Source: Nemopilema nomurai
Lineage: Eukaryota; Cnidaria; Scyphozoa; Rhizostomeae; Rhizostomatidae
Direction of reading: 5' to 3'
Assembly: GCA_003864495.1 (NCBI GenBank)
Contig: ML133457.1
Span: forward strand, 1,674,001 to 1,738,000
DNA length: 64,000 bases
The notes beneath the pieces were generated by a model that had not been told where the DNA came from, searched no databases, and saw only the letters and a program-made list of their open reading frames with translations. Both the position numbers and the translations under genes were made by a program. Shown here one piece after another: positions 24,554 through 62,653 of the stretch (positions are counted from its first letter, which is position 1; each line of letters starts with the position of its first letter).

Positions 24554-26362
24554 ATCGGCAAAGCTTTTCGAGTAGTGATGGATACTCTCAATCATCAAAC
24601 CAACATTTAAAATTTATAACCGATGTAGAACTGGTTTCAACTTTCCACATTTAATTCATACGCAATAAAATTAATTTCAAATAAGGCAGTGTAATGGCGA
24701 GTTTTAATTGTGAGAGAATCTTTAAAACTGCTCCCCAAATCTTTCCCTAATTTATGTTCCTCCTCCTTAGTGGCATATGAGGAAATCACTATCAGTGCTA
24801 AAGATGCTTTGGTGATGGGGACAGGGGTACTGCTTCCCCCTTGCATAATACCCATCCTTATTGTTGGGGTTCACGAGCCCCACTTCCTTCATCACAACTC
24901 CGCCTCCGTCCTTTTTGCAGATGCAACTTAGGCTGACTGAGTAAATGAAAAGATCAAAACAGTCATTCATCGATAATAATATTTCTTGTTTCTCCAAACA
25001 GAAAACGAATTATATGATTTTAAAATAAAATAGCAATTTATTTACATTAAGTTCTTTTTGGCACAAATTTCTTCAGATTGCTAAACAAAACAACGGAATA
25101 ACCATAAGTTTACTTCAGCTTTTTCCTGGCAGGCTTCAAAAATACAAATACTCAAAAAGTAAAAAAAATTAATCTACCAAAAACAGAAATAACACATGAA
25201 ACCAAATTGAGAAACTTGCTGTTTGATAAGAACTATAATATTGACAGCTGAGAAATCATATTATCATTTATTGCAAAGGAATCAGCGCTAATTAGCTTTT
25301 AGATAATAGGAGCTGTCATTTTTCAATACAGGGAAGATAAAATATTATTGATATGAAAGAACCACACTGTTTTGATAACTGAAATATTTATAATTTCTGT
25401 CCACGTATATTCCTGTTTTTCAAAACAATTTTGTTAGCAAACCATGAACTATGCTAACTGTTTACAGAGCTCAGTTGAAGCTTCGTGGACACAAAAATTG
25501 GTTAAAAGTGTCAATGGGGTATACAATGTTAATCATAATTTTGGTTTTCCGTTAATTTCATTTGCTTGAAACGTAGAATAACAAGTAATATTGATATGCA
25601 GAATTGGAGAATTGAAAGAGAATTGGCCCCACTAACAAAACACTTATGGAATGTTTGGTTCAAATTGAGTCAAACCACAGCAGTGCAGAATTGTGTAATT
25701 GGGTATGCTAGGAAGAATGGGGTATGCTTTAACGAAATCTTCATATGCATTTACGTAGATTGCAGTGAAGGGGAGGGGGTTGGGGGTGTCGCTGAAGACC
25801 AAAGGGGCAGCAAGCAGGCCTAGAAATGTGGGCAATGAATGTACCTCCACAACCTACAAAATTGGTGTTTGATAGAGCGAGGCCTGTAGCACGACATCTA
25901 TTGTAGTTCTTTTTACTTTGATACGCCGAAACAATTGGGTCATCTAAGGAAGCATGCTTGCGTTAAAGACATTGTATAATAGGGAAAGATACACGACTCG
26001 ACAAGCAAATGATTTAAAGACAAAATGCCATATTAGTCAGGGTGCAATAGGTTCTGATTTCATCTCATGTTGCAACAAGGAACTGCTGGAATTGGATTCC
26101 CTACTTATTAGTGACAGGTGGTTACAAGTGAACAGAAGATAAAAAAATAGGCATAAATACTTAATGAACTTTAGCAAATTAGGAGGGCACAGTAAACTTC
26201 CTGCTTAATGCGTAACTTTATATTAATAAAATAACAACTGGATGTTTAAGAAAAGTCTCCATCGAGTGACCGAATGTCGAAGTAATGCATAAAGTGGATA
26301 ATTCGTATACACAATCAGAATACCAAACCAGATAAAAAGTCACTACAACCGAGTACCAAACA

Positions 26363-26385
26363 ATAACAACAACAACAACAACAAC
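26363..26385. repeat. (AAC)n microsatellite
   Basis: About seven AAC/CAA units in a row lie in non-genic sequence. Confidence 0.85.
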
Positions 26386-27410
26386 CTAAGCAGCAGCCTG
26401 TCCAGAATGACATGAAAGAAAGGAAGATCTTTAACACGTGTTAAAAGCCTTTTCGTCTGGCACTCACCAGAGTCCATCATGTTTTCAAGATCTTGCTTAC
26501 TGTTAAAGCATTTCGTAACACATCCTCACATTCCTTGGAGTGTGGACGGAAGGAGAAACAACATTAATGCAAAGCAGGGCAGTAATGCGGGTGCCGGGTT
26601 GCGAATATTGAAGGCTAAGTAAGTGGGGTTAAAATTGGGGCTAGGGGTGCGGAAAAGGGTCAGGAAGAGATGAGACCTTAGGATATTAGGTCACGCAAAA
26701 TTGAAGAATGATGACAGTTCTTACTAGAAGGCTGGAACAATGAAGAAAAACTTGAAGAAGAAGAAATGTTTAATATGTGGCACTGTATTAACAACCAGGG
26801 CGTAGTACTCATGAAATCATTGAATCCATTAATTTGCTGCCGGCATTGTTTACCAAGCATTTAAAAATAACAAGTGACTCCTTTGCATGGACGGACAAGA
26901 TGCAATAAGTCAAAAGTGCGATTGGACGAATTTACTAAAAAATGGTCGAAAAAGAAACAGGGTTCATAAATCGCGAGAAACTATTCTCATGAGCCAGTCA
27001 CGAAATTTTCAGACGTAGAGAGGGGAAGAAGTAAAGGCTTGGTAGAAGGGACCATGACAACAATGTGGCAACAAATAAGGTGGCTCTCAGGAAACAGGTA
27101 AGGCGATTTAAACTAAAGTCAACATAACTCATAGTATATTTAACCATGAACTAAAATTCGAAATAGAGCTAAGAAACAGAACTGAGAAATTCGAAAATAA
27201 ATTTGACTGACTACTTATCTAATCTAACACCTTGAGTTTATGTCTGTTCAGTTCTCGTTCATTCGATCAATAAAATTATCTTATGGAAGCCACGTGACAT
27301 TTCCTCTGATATGTCAAATAGAATCATAAACATATATTCATATTCAGCCGAAAGCCGCAAAATATATGCCAAGGCCAGAAGCCACTGTTTCATCCTCCCG
27401 TCGATCATTA

Positions 27411-27446
27411 TCAACGGGTCATCAGGTCAACGGGTCAACAGGTCAA
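27411..27446. repeat. Short tandem repeat of CAACGGGTCA/CAGGTCA
   Basis: CAACGGGTCATCAGGTCA is followed by CAACGGGTCAACAGGTCA, an 18-bp unit present twice. Confidence 0.7.
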
Positions 27447-28222
27447 GAGACAAAGTAGCACGAATTCTACTTCATAGCCTGTATGCGGCAGTATTTCTTC
27501 AGAGCTATTTTCCACTTGTGTTTGTTGCTTTCTAATACTCCGTGCTTGCAATTGGATAAAATGCTTTTCAAATGCATTCTTGACCTTTGGCACGAAGTTC
27601 CGCATAAGGTTGGCCTCGCACTTCGACAAGGGCAAATGATTTGATGTCAAAATCAACTTCCTCGTGCCAACTATCGTACAATGGCATTGCTTGCATCAGA
27701 AAAGTAGATCGTCAAACCATCCACAAATAGATATTTGATTCTGTGTCAATGTTGCTAAATTTCCTGAAAAATTAACTTGTTTTCATAAGTATCGGCAGTC
27801 TCGTTTACTCAAATAACGGTTATATACTTCAAATTTGGATACTTCCTTGTACAATGTCTTCAATTCGATAACCTGTCCACCATTACGAACTTGCATCAAT
27901 AAAAAACTTGCTTCTATGAATAGCTTGCATGTAACTTAAAACTATTTTGTAACAAAACACACCCTAGCAATGTAGAAAAGCTAGAGACCTCAAGATCATG
28001 GGTTACTTAAGCTCTTGAAAGAGGACAAAGTTGAGAATGCACTTCACAAGATTTTGATCTTCACAAATAACTTTTTTGCACTAATAAGATACGCCATGAC
28101 CTCGAAAGTATTGAGAAGATGCATATAAAGTGAATCAGTTTTTGTTTATTTCACTGAAGCAACTCTCTCACACTTGATCCTTCACCTTTGAGCTGTTTAA
28201 AGTCCTAAATATCACAAAGGGC

Positions 28223-28232
28223 TTTATTTATT
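28223..28232 (-). terminator. Possible polyadenylation signals of liprin-alpha gene
   Basis: On the minus strand the sequence reads AATAAATAAA, two overlapping canonical signals about 495 nt downstream of the liprin stop codon. I see no earlier AATAAA or ATTAAA on that strand after the stop. Confidence 0.35.
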
Positions 28233-28530
28233 AGGCCAAACTTGCCGCCAAGACGCAAGATATGGAGACTTTGGGCGTGTAACAGAGTGAAATAATTATT
28301 TTTGTTAAGAAGAAGTCGTATAGTTTTACCTTAATATTCTACTTTTGAATTCTTCTATCTGTAAAGAAAATAAATATACATTTACCAAATGCAGGGGAAA
28401 GTGCAAAAGTCTATATTAATAACGCATAAATCCACCTTTTACTTCCGAAACAACAACAAGGATATCAGCTTTCGTTCTTTTCTCTCGTTTAGTTTCTTTC
28501 GTTTAGCAAAGAGCCTTATATGCAGACTAT

Positions 28531-28674
28531 AAGCACGATGTCAAATAGGCCATGCATACCCGCGGAAGCCCGCGAGACATATGGATAGGGTCAATATGCT
28601 AATAAGCACGATGTCAAATAGGCCATGCATACCCGCGGAAGCCCGCGAGACACATGGAAAGGGTCAATATGCTA
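28531..28674. repeat. 73-bp direct duplication just downstream of the liprin stop
   Basis: Two copies start at 28531 and 28604 and differ at only about two positions. Each contains CATGCATACCCGCGGAAGCC followed by CGCGAGACA. They start 50 nt past the stop codon in transcript direction, so they probably lie in the 3' UTR. Confidence 0.85.
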
Positions 28675-28723
28675 AGACGCAAAATAACCGTGGGACGCCT
28701 AACAGCATAGGACTTTCCCAGCT

Positions 28724-53367
<24,644 letters not shown>

Positions 53368-54939
53368 CTTGAAATTTTATGAGGATGACAGTTCCAATTC
53401 AGTTAAACTTCGACTTTCGTAACAGTACCATAAATAAGTATAACTTACTCCCGCAGTAAAAGTAACAATTATAGGGCTGGAGGATCACATCTTTCTCAAC
53501 AAACCCAATTTAGGCCCACAAAGTAGTTATCTCAAATTAAAAATGCAACAGTTTGGTGGTGAGTGATCCAACGAGACTAAAGCTTTGCCATATCCCGACC
53601 ATCTTGCTTGCATCGTACGAATATATTTTCCTTCACGGGCAATATTTCAAACGCGAAAGATCCATTTGCAATTTCATCGGTGAACATTACTTTGAAAATT
53701 AGATTCTCCCGGCTGCCAGCCTATTATGATAAGACCGCTGACTAAAGTAGTCCCAATCGAATGTTATTATAATAGACTGGCGAATCATTTGCCGCCATTT
53801 TGATGATTACAGCTACCTTGAGCCTGTACTCAGAAAGATACAAATCTTGATCTTCAAGTACTCCAGAACTATCTGAGAATGAAGGAGCTTCGCACCAAAT
53901 ACGAAATAAGACGTTGCTGTTAAATATTCAAAAATAAATAGGTTGAAGTGCATTATAATTATATTTATTGATCTTTCATTGTAGCAGAAACTCGAAATTG
54001 CCAAACGTGTGCTATTTGTCAAAGTTGATCGTTAACACTTTGGCATAAATTGGGATCAAACACTTCATCGTTTCATTATCACTTTGAAAGTAATGAAATA
54101 TCGAAAAATTCTCCAATAAAAAATTTCTGCAGGTTGAAGAGACATATCCCATACCTGCAAGGAATGTTGACGGAGTCAACAAATTTCGCACTGATTGTTT
54201 TGAACTTTAAAAATCACAGGTGTTGTTTTGAATAGCCAGACTTGTAATGTAATTGAGAGTTATTTTCTAACAATTTGGCTTGCAGGTCAGAACTGAATTG
54301 AAGTCCAGTCAGCTGACAGTTGATTTATGTCGGTTAGTAAGTCGAGGCAAATTGTGAGATTAAACCAGAATTTGACAAGGTTTTCTGATATCAGCTTAAA
54401 TTTTGAAAAACAGTTTTCAATCTTGGCTGTAGATTTTCCAGTCGTGTAAACTTACATTCGTAAGAAGGCCTCTTTCATAACAAGCCTGGTATAAAGTAAC
54501 AGGGCATTGCCACAAAATTTTGATATACATGAAGCCACGATTTAAGACTTGCAAGTTCGCTTGGAAAAAGTTGAAAAAAAGTTGCTTTTAATAAGTATCT
54601 GACTATATGCTTTGAAGGTAGTTGCAATAGCAATTAAACTTGCTTGAAAATCTTGAACAAGCTCGAAGTGGTTAAAAATGAGCTTAGCTTTGCTGACTAT
54701 AACGGACTTGCTGATGTCTAATATCATTGGGGCTTTGTCCTTTAGCCTAGTGTAACCATTCTCTTAATTACTGCATAAAAATGTAGCATCATTTGCGTCT
54801 ATGTTAACATTTACACTCGAGAGCTGTCAGTTTTTACCTCAAAAGTAAACAGTTATTTGCTTATCTTGATATCCCAGTCAATATTGTCAAAAATATTGCA
54901 TTCTTTCTCACAAGACCGCACCTAGGTATGACTGCCGGT

Positions 54940-55370
54940 GCCCTGGTCCCAAAGTTGATTGGGGCCCTGGTCTAAAAGTTCGTTTGGGCTCTGGTTCGAT
55001 TGAGGCCATGGTTCCAAAACTAATCGGGGCCCTGGTCCTGAAATTGATCGGGGCCCTGGTCCTAATATTGATCGGGGCGCTGGTCCCAAAGTTGATTGGG
55101 GCGCTGGTCTAAAAGTTCGTTGGGGCTCTGGTTCGATTGGGGTCTGGTTCGATTCGATTCCAAAACTAATCAGGTCCCAAAACTAATCTGGGCCCTGGTC
55201 CTGAAATTGATCGGGGCTCTGGTCCTGAAATTGATCGGGGCTCTGGTCCTGAAATTGATCGGGGCTCTGGTCCTAATATTGATCGGGGCGCTGGCCCCAC
55301 AGTTGGTTGGAGCCCTGGTTCCAACATTGATCGGGGACTTGGTCCCAAAGTTGATGGTGCTCCTGAAAAT
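54940..55370. repeat. GC-rich minisatellite, degenerate 24-bp unit
   Basis: Variants of GGGGC[C/T]CTGGTCCTGAAATTGATC recur about 17 times. Three units in the middle are identical; flanking ones are diverged, some with AAAAGTTCGTTGGGGC. Because the unit is 24 bp, frames stay open on both strands, which creates protein-like repeats (LVLKLIGA on plus, GPEPRSIS on minus). I regard these as non-coding artefacts. Confidence 0.85.
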
Positions 55371-56240
55371 ATAGAAAAGTTTTGCCATGCGCACTTTCAT
55401 CCTGCACACCTGAATTTTGTTGGATTCAAGCAAACAAACAAGTTATTAACGACTAAGCTGTTTAATAGATAAAACACGATATTACGAAACAAATTTTGCA
55501 TAATACATTCTTTAGGATAAAATATAGATGCCAAAACCTAACAAATGTCTAAATATATTTCAAAAGTAAAAATGAAACTCGGCCTGATAAAACTGATCTT
55601 GCCCCTCGATTTATGATGCGATTGTCTTTCGTATTGAATTCACTATTGTAAACTTTAGGATAATTTCATTGTGGTCTAAAGCTTTGAGAAATTTGCTACC
55701 GTAAGACATAAGACAGAATTGTTCTTTTTTTGTTGTATACATTACCGCTTGACAAAGGCATCAACACTAGGAGTGCTGTCATTTCATTCGGGAATTGCAG
55801 CTACGTTTGACAATTGTCCCAATTCGCTCAATTTACAAACAGCACTTTTATACACTCTTCATAATTGTTCCTCAGGATCATATTAAATTAAGAATTGTAA
55901 GGGGGGAGGGCCATGCGCGGGTCCAGTGGGCCTATTGGTAAATGTGTCAATGCTTTCTGATTGAGTGAACGTTCAAGCTTGATGATGGCAACGCTGACCC
56001 ACAGAAGGGTGTTGCTTCACCGCAGTGCATACTCTAGAAAATGGCTCTCACTCCTCCGCAGCCGTCAAAACGTCTTCGCAAACATCTCGAGCAAAGAGGC
56101 TTGGTTTTCCGGTGCTGGAATGCTGCAACTTTGCAAAACTTTGATTTTTATTGGCCTTCTTTCTAACGTCTCAATTTTCAAAAGTCTATAATCATCTTGA
56201 GTTTTCATAAGTCTATATGCGGAATGTTTTTGCAAGTAGA

Positions 56241-56396
56241 GACATCTGCAGCAGGCACCGCGGAGTAGGGGGGGGGGCTTTAGCCTTAAATTCGAAATAT
56301 TAAGTAATAAATTACCAATAAAGCCTCTTTTTTAATGGTTTTAGTCCCTCGCTTTTTTTAGACCCCCCACTTTTCTCAACACGGTGCCTGTGCAGG
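56241..56396. mobile_element. Possible short inverted-repeat element
   Basis: GCAGCAGGCACCGCGG..GGGGGGG on the left faces CCCCCC..CACGGTGCCTGTGC on the right. The arms pair imperfectly over about 25 bp. There is no coding capacity. Confidence 0.35.
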
Positions 56397-59300
56397 GATG
56401 GCCACTCTGCGTCACAGAATGCGAGCGTGTTCTTGGGTTCCCAGAACAGACAGCACATTGACCACCCCCCCTTCCTTTTTTTTGCTTTCATAGTTAAAGC
56501 GGCACTATCGCCAAAGCGGAGTATTATGGATTCTCTCAAGACAGTTAAACTTTCATCTTCAACATTTCAACTATGTTTCGCCATTGATGGACGGAATTTA
56601 AACACCATTATGATAATTTTAGAGTGGTTATCAGCCATTTTGAAAAAGCGTGAATTAATAACAAAGAAGTTTCGCTGATTCTTCAACAAATCATAGCTGG
56701 GCTTTAACTATCAGGATGTTGATAATACTCAACTGAATCTGTAGTAGCTGCAAAGTGGCATAAACATCTTGATTCTTGGATAAAATCTCTCAGGTGGTAA
56801 ATGCTTGCTTTCAAATCAGAAATCGTATCATCATCATATAATAATTTTAGATAGAAGAGTATTAAGATTTGTTTCGAAATAATAAGGATGGCAAGAACGC
56901 TTGCTACTTTCTATATCGTGTGTAGTAGACTAAATAACGGAAAAGCGCCTAGCGAAAAGTACCCTTCCGCCCCAATATCAGAGGCTTCCTTTTAATGCTC
57001 CATTTTAGTGTTTATTTGCAATAACCAGGTAGTTTTTCCTACCCATGTAATGTTGGCAAAAAGTCGATTGATGGCAACAGAATTCTCACTTAGCCACACC
57101 TTTGCCCTCATCCACCAAGACCCCCTTCTTTGTAGCCAGTTAAAGATTCCGGGCCAGTCCGCCACCGATTGTTTTACCAGACAAAGTCAGCCTTTTGCAT
57201 ATGCACCCGAATTTGCGCGCTACTTTGAATTAAAGCCTCAAAGATCATTTAATACTGCTCAGATCAACTCGACGTGCCTCCTTTAAAAGAAAAGCCACTT
57301 TGTCCATTGACGTGCCCACGATTTAGACTATAAATCTCAATCTGTCTCTCAGAGATTACAAAAGGAGCATTGAAGAACTTCTACCAACGGGTGAAGCACA
57401 TTTTGACGTCATTCGTTGCATGGATTGCGAGGCTTCAATGTTGGAAAGAATGAAGAAACATGATACTGAGGCTAACGTCGAAACATTACAAGTGTAAGGG
57501 AGTAGATCCGAGGCCCCTGGAACATTCAATCGCTTGTATACAAATGCTTTATCGCTGCTGATATGCAGTTGCTTAATACACACGCTTTTACTTGGTACTG
57601 GCCTACCATCTCGATGTACGTAGTATTATTACCAGGGGCATGGACCCTAGATGCCTTCAAAGGTCCTGCGTAGCTGATTTAATTTGAACGAGAGCGACAC
57701 AGTTTCATGAATTGAGCTCTACCATGTTGAATCAGCGGTTTTCAATTTCAATGTCTGCAAAAAAAGGCTAGAATGCGTTTCCTTTTGCGAAGGGTTAAAA
57801 GTGCTAATGAGGTAATGAGTGCTAAAAAAGGAAGGAATCGTAGTTATCGCGAATCGACACCATGTCAGTGGCCCTGAATAAAGTTAAGGCAATAGTACGA
57901 CATAAACAAGAATTTTAAAAAATGGACTTAGAATTAAAAGTATAGCAGATCGGTGCACAAACGCATCCATCTATTCAGCATAAAAACTGGTTATGAGCTC
58001 CAATTTTGCAGAAACAAGCCAATTTATTATTGAGCATTGTTCCACCCCAAAATGCCGGGTGCTGCTTTACAACATCCTCTACAAAGTAAACTTTATAAAG
58101 AAAGAGAAACTAAGCTACATGTTGTAACAAATCGTTACGAATCGCAAAACTAGACATATAGCAAACGCACTGAAATTTTTGCAGCGAGAACATGTGCAAG
58201 AATAACAAGGTCAGGGGAGTGACTTGAGCCCCAATACATGTCCATGGTTGATTGCTTCTATTCAAAGCAAGCTTCCAGGCCTCGTTTCAAAAATTGATAT
58301 TTGCTTTAGATTATTATGCAAACACGGAATCTCTGAGTGGAATTCGCCAGGAAATGAATTGCCTAAATGAATCACGTTTGAAAGCCTAAATCAACGTGTG
58401 CACAAAACATAATGTGCTATACATCAAGTCAAAAGCTGAACAGAGAGACAGTTATGCAGTCCATGAATCTTCAAGACTTTATCAAACCCCTGGCTGTATT
58501 TTTCCAGAAGTGGGCCGAAAAACGCCTCGGTATGTTCGAATAGACATATAAAAAGGCTAATGGCTTAAGAAGCTACTCAGAGTCCTTCGCTCTAATCTGC
58601 AGTGAGAGCAGCTAGGAAAAAGACCTACCCTAATGCAACAGCTAAATTTATATGTTTTGCTTGAAGCTTTGTTCTGGTGTTGGGATCCGCTTTTATGAAA
58701 GGCTTTGAATAATCACTCCCTGCATCTCCGACAGACCTTGGGGCCTAATCCTAAACTTAAAATAAAACATGCCCCTTTTGAGGCACCCTAAATACCCAAC
58801 ATGAACCTACATTATTACTTGCTTTCTCAAGAATCAAACGATGTCCCAAGACATACCACAGTGATAAAGAGTTTCACCAACAAATTCAAAAATTTCAATT
58901 GCAATGCTTCAAGGCCATCGATTAGCAATCCAATTTGATCATAACTTGATGTGACTTCTCTAGTGACCACGTCCACCCATAAGTAAAATTGACACCAGCT
59001 TAACGATTTTCCTTAACTATGAGACATACATCCTTTTTGAAACAAAAAGTAAATTGATTTTACTGTATTGTATACTGTATTATACTGACAAGGATGGTAA
59101 AATGGCGTAGGTAAATTTTCCAATTTTTAAGCTAGATAAATACATTGTATATGATCTCCCACCCCAGGGCAATTCGAAGTTCTAATCTTTGATCACTATT
59201 AGGGATATCGAGTGTTATGAGCAGCATCAGTGGGAATTTACTGTACACTCCTGGTCTAGTATTTTGAAGCCCATCCAAGGTTTTGATTGACATACGGCTT

Positions 59301-62300
59301 TGCATCTCGAATGTATTGAACAAGGTATATATAACTACAGTCTCAAGCTAAAGGATTTGACAGCATTACATGTTAAGTGATCTAGTGTTGTGATATGGCT
59401 TCCTCTTCCCGCGGGAAAACGCGGCTGCCCGAGCAGTAAATGCAATCGTTGATTTTCATTGACATGCAAGGAAAGGTTGATGAAATATATGGCGTGTTCA
59501 TTAAGAGCTTGTAATTAGATAAATAGCCACCCACGGAAAAAGCTTGGAGAAGCCGCGATTTCTTTGTTAAGGAGTTGAATATCGTAAACTAGACGTTGTG
59601 TTTGAGCCGCCATATTGTTCCATTTTCATTACTTATTTAACAGATGCTAGATTTATGTTTTTGGCCATAGCGAAACAGCCTTGCTAGATGTCAAAAGACT
59701 GCATTGTTCGCGTCCTTTATTGTTGGTTTTGTAAATGGTGGCAGATGAAGAGGGATGCCAGTTCGGAAGGCGAAACGATCACAATAGAAATAGTCCAGGG
59801 CGAATTAAAAACGCTTTTTGTTGAATTTCCATTGAAATTGCATTGAAAAGAATGACTTCCATAAGGTATAATGATTATACATGCAGATGAATTTATCATT
59901 TTGAAATGCATGCTGGGCCACATCACCATGGCAACAGACAGTAATACCTGTCTACCCACATAAACTAGGCGTTTATCCAAATTCCGCCTGTACTGTGTTC
60001 TTCAAAAGTACAAATAACCTTTGATACTTTGCTTTCATCTTCTTTTGATTCAATTCGTTAAATCAATTCACTTAACCTCCCAATACAGGGCAAACCTCTC
60101 AACTTTCTCCTATTGGCATGATAAGTATATCAAGGAATTTTTCGATGACCGCAATACCGAAAATATACAAGGCCCTGATTTTCACATCTGCATGAATTCT
60201 TAGAGCTACAACAGAGGCGCGTACATCCAGGTGAATAACTTCATAAGCTAAAAACACATAAAGTTATCTTCTACATAACTCTAGCTTCAGTTTCATAAAG
60301 GATGGTGTTTCCATAAAATTTACCAAGTACGAGAAGGATTGTTTTTATTTAAATGTTTCTCCTTTATAATCAAATGTATTAAGTGACTCCATTTCTGTTT
60401 ACTGTTAATTTTGTTGATATAAGATAGAAAAAGCCATTTTCGAGGAATCTGAAACATCTCCTGATTTCTTTTTTGCTTTTATCCCACGTCTCCGTGTGTG
60501 AAAATTTGACTCCTCAAAATGTCAGCTATGCAATGACGACAATTTGTCCATTATTAATGAGAACTGAGAGGGTAACTGTAAGACTTTTTCAAATCACCGT
60601 GCTGGAGATACAACTTAATGCCCTTTCAATTCTTGCAGTCAAGTTTGTTTTACAAGAGAAGTATCAGTAAAATCTTATAATCACTGAGAACTTCATTTTT
60701 TAAGATATGGAAATTATTGACACATTTAACCCGTTGAGAATTCGAAATCACTGTTCTTGCAGACTACCGAAAAAACCTGGGCCAGGGGCAGCGAGACAAA
60801 CCTCATTTTTTCCAAATAATGAGGACAGGGGGGTTTTTATAAGTTGCCTTCTCTTGCAAAACGTGCACGTCCAATGCTTTCCATGTTATCAATTTCTAAC
60901 AGAATCGGCCAGGATTCAGTGTCTTGCATTTTGTAAGCGTGTTTTTGACAAAAGAGGCTTGGGAAATTTTTTATCAGCTTAGTTTTGTTATTATGAAAAA
61001 GGTGAAAATGATATAATCTCTAATATGTGAGGTCCCGTTGTTTAAGGAGCTGAGAAAGCGATCTGTGCATGGAAGATGCCATAATACAGCTGATATGGAT
61101 GAATTTAAATGTGGTAAAGATTATGGAACTGGGTGTACATCATCAAGGATTATGGATCCAGCTTTGTGAATCTTCTGCTTCCAGCTTTGAGTCTCTAGTG
61201 TATATGGATATATATAGAGCAGATTAGAATGCAGTCCCCTATTTTTGAATGCAGTAATAATAGTTATTCTTACATTTACTTCAGAAACATTTTAGTTACT
61301 CCAGGGGGGCTTGCATAACGTACATGTGTTGCCCATTTCAGCCCAAAGGAATTCCCACATCTTCATTTTCTTTCCTCGGTACTAAATAGCAGTACAAAAC
61401 ATAGTCAGTCACACCAAATCATTGTTAAGGCAATCCCCATTGGGCCAGAAATATCACTTTTGCACTGGCGAAATGTACGGGATACAATACATTTGATTGA
61501 CTTTCTATGCTATTGTGTCGTTTAGTTTGGTGTTTGGTCTAGCAAGAAACCACCTCTTTGCTTGCTCTGAAAGAACAGAATTATTTGATTGTTAAAAAAG
61601 AATGGCAACTAAAAAATTTCCCAGGAAAGTTGGTATTGATGGAAGATCTTTCTTGTCAATGTAAACTAAATGCAGAGTAGATGTGCTTATCAGTGCTATT
61701 TTACGACGAAATTCAATGATGAACCCATCTGGTGTCCATTCTTACTTTGGTAATCGCGATAGAATAGAAAAGAGGAACGAGGGCCTTATCCATCTTTGCT
61801 CTAAAAATTCCACTAAGTCTTGGCAGATTTTATTCCGGAAATCATACGCTTACAATCATCAGATGAGAGGGTTGATTCTGTTCTGCTTAGGTGAGAGTAA
61901 AAGATGGTTTGCGACTTTGGCAACGGTGGTTGTTTGGCGCGGGGAAACGAATTGAAGAAAGGGACCCTTATAAAGAAAATCCATTCTGATTCGGTCGAAG
62001 TCAAGCGTCAGCTCAATCGAGGACAAACGTGATTGATATGAAAATAGCAGACCTAGTCTAATACTATCGACGAATCATATATCTAATCATGATTCTCTTG
62101 TTATTTCTCGGTATATGAATTTTCTAGTTTCTGTGAATTCCTGTGATTCTTCTGATTTCTAAAGACTTCCTATCACCCTATATAGCCACTACCACTGCCA
62201 CAATCTGAGAATGAATGTAAGACGACTATGGAAAGAAGGGTGGATACCATAGAAATTATTTCAGACAATCATACAAAATAAAGCAAAAATTAGAAAGACG

Positions 62301-62620
62301 TTCAAATGAGCGAAAAAGCCCGCATAAGAGAAACTGCGGCTGTGCACTTTAAAAATTTTGCAGCAAACACCGAAGTAAAAACAATTTGACCCACATGTTA
62401 AATATTCTAGCAACGTATTTACATTTCTGCTACCAATTTATCAACTATGAATTTAGATTATCAAATAATTCATATTTGTTTTTATTCAATAAATTATTGT
62501 TTTACAACGCAACAAAAAATTTAGCAAATTTTAAATGCGGAATATCCGTGGCAGTCACCCTAAACAGAAACTGAACAGTCTTTGGTACCAGGTCGGGCTG
62601 AACTGATAAGAAAAGCTTAG

Positions 62621-62653
62621 GCCACGTGCATCGAAGGCCACGTGCATCGGTGT
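62621..62653. repeat. 16-bp tandem duplication GGCCACGTGCATCG
   Basis: GGCCACGTGCATCGAA is followed directly by GGCCACGTGCATCGGT. Each copy contains the E-box-like palindrome CACGTG. Confidence 0.75.

Larger units (their letters stand above)
12051..28723. other. Region without recognised gene between SLC4-like 5' end and liprin 3' end
   Basis: This 16.7-kb interval has no exon I can assign. It holds a GC-richer patch at about 12180-12400, close upstream of the SLC4-like start and possibly its promoter or 5' UTR. It also holds tandem repeats (13620-13740, 18521-18633, 26363-26385), a Myb/SANT transposon (22765-23501), a 400-bp element (24154-24553) and liprin 3' flanking DNA. The remaining sequence is A+T-rich with only short ORFs. 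Confidence 0.7.

Noticed and set aside
55096..55433. Repetitive peptide ORFs on both strands
   Set aside because: They arise from the stop-free 24-bp minisatellite and have no start, splice or domain support.
55961..56191. Plus-strand ORFs around ATGGCTCTCACTCCTCCGC
   Set aside because: Short frames without domain or splice support next to a probable repeat element.
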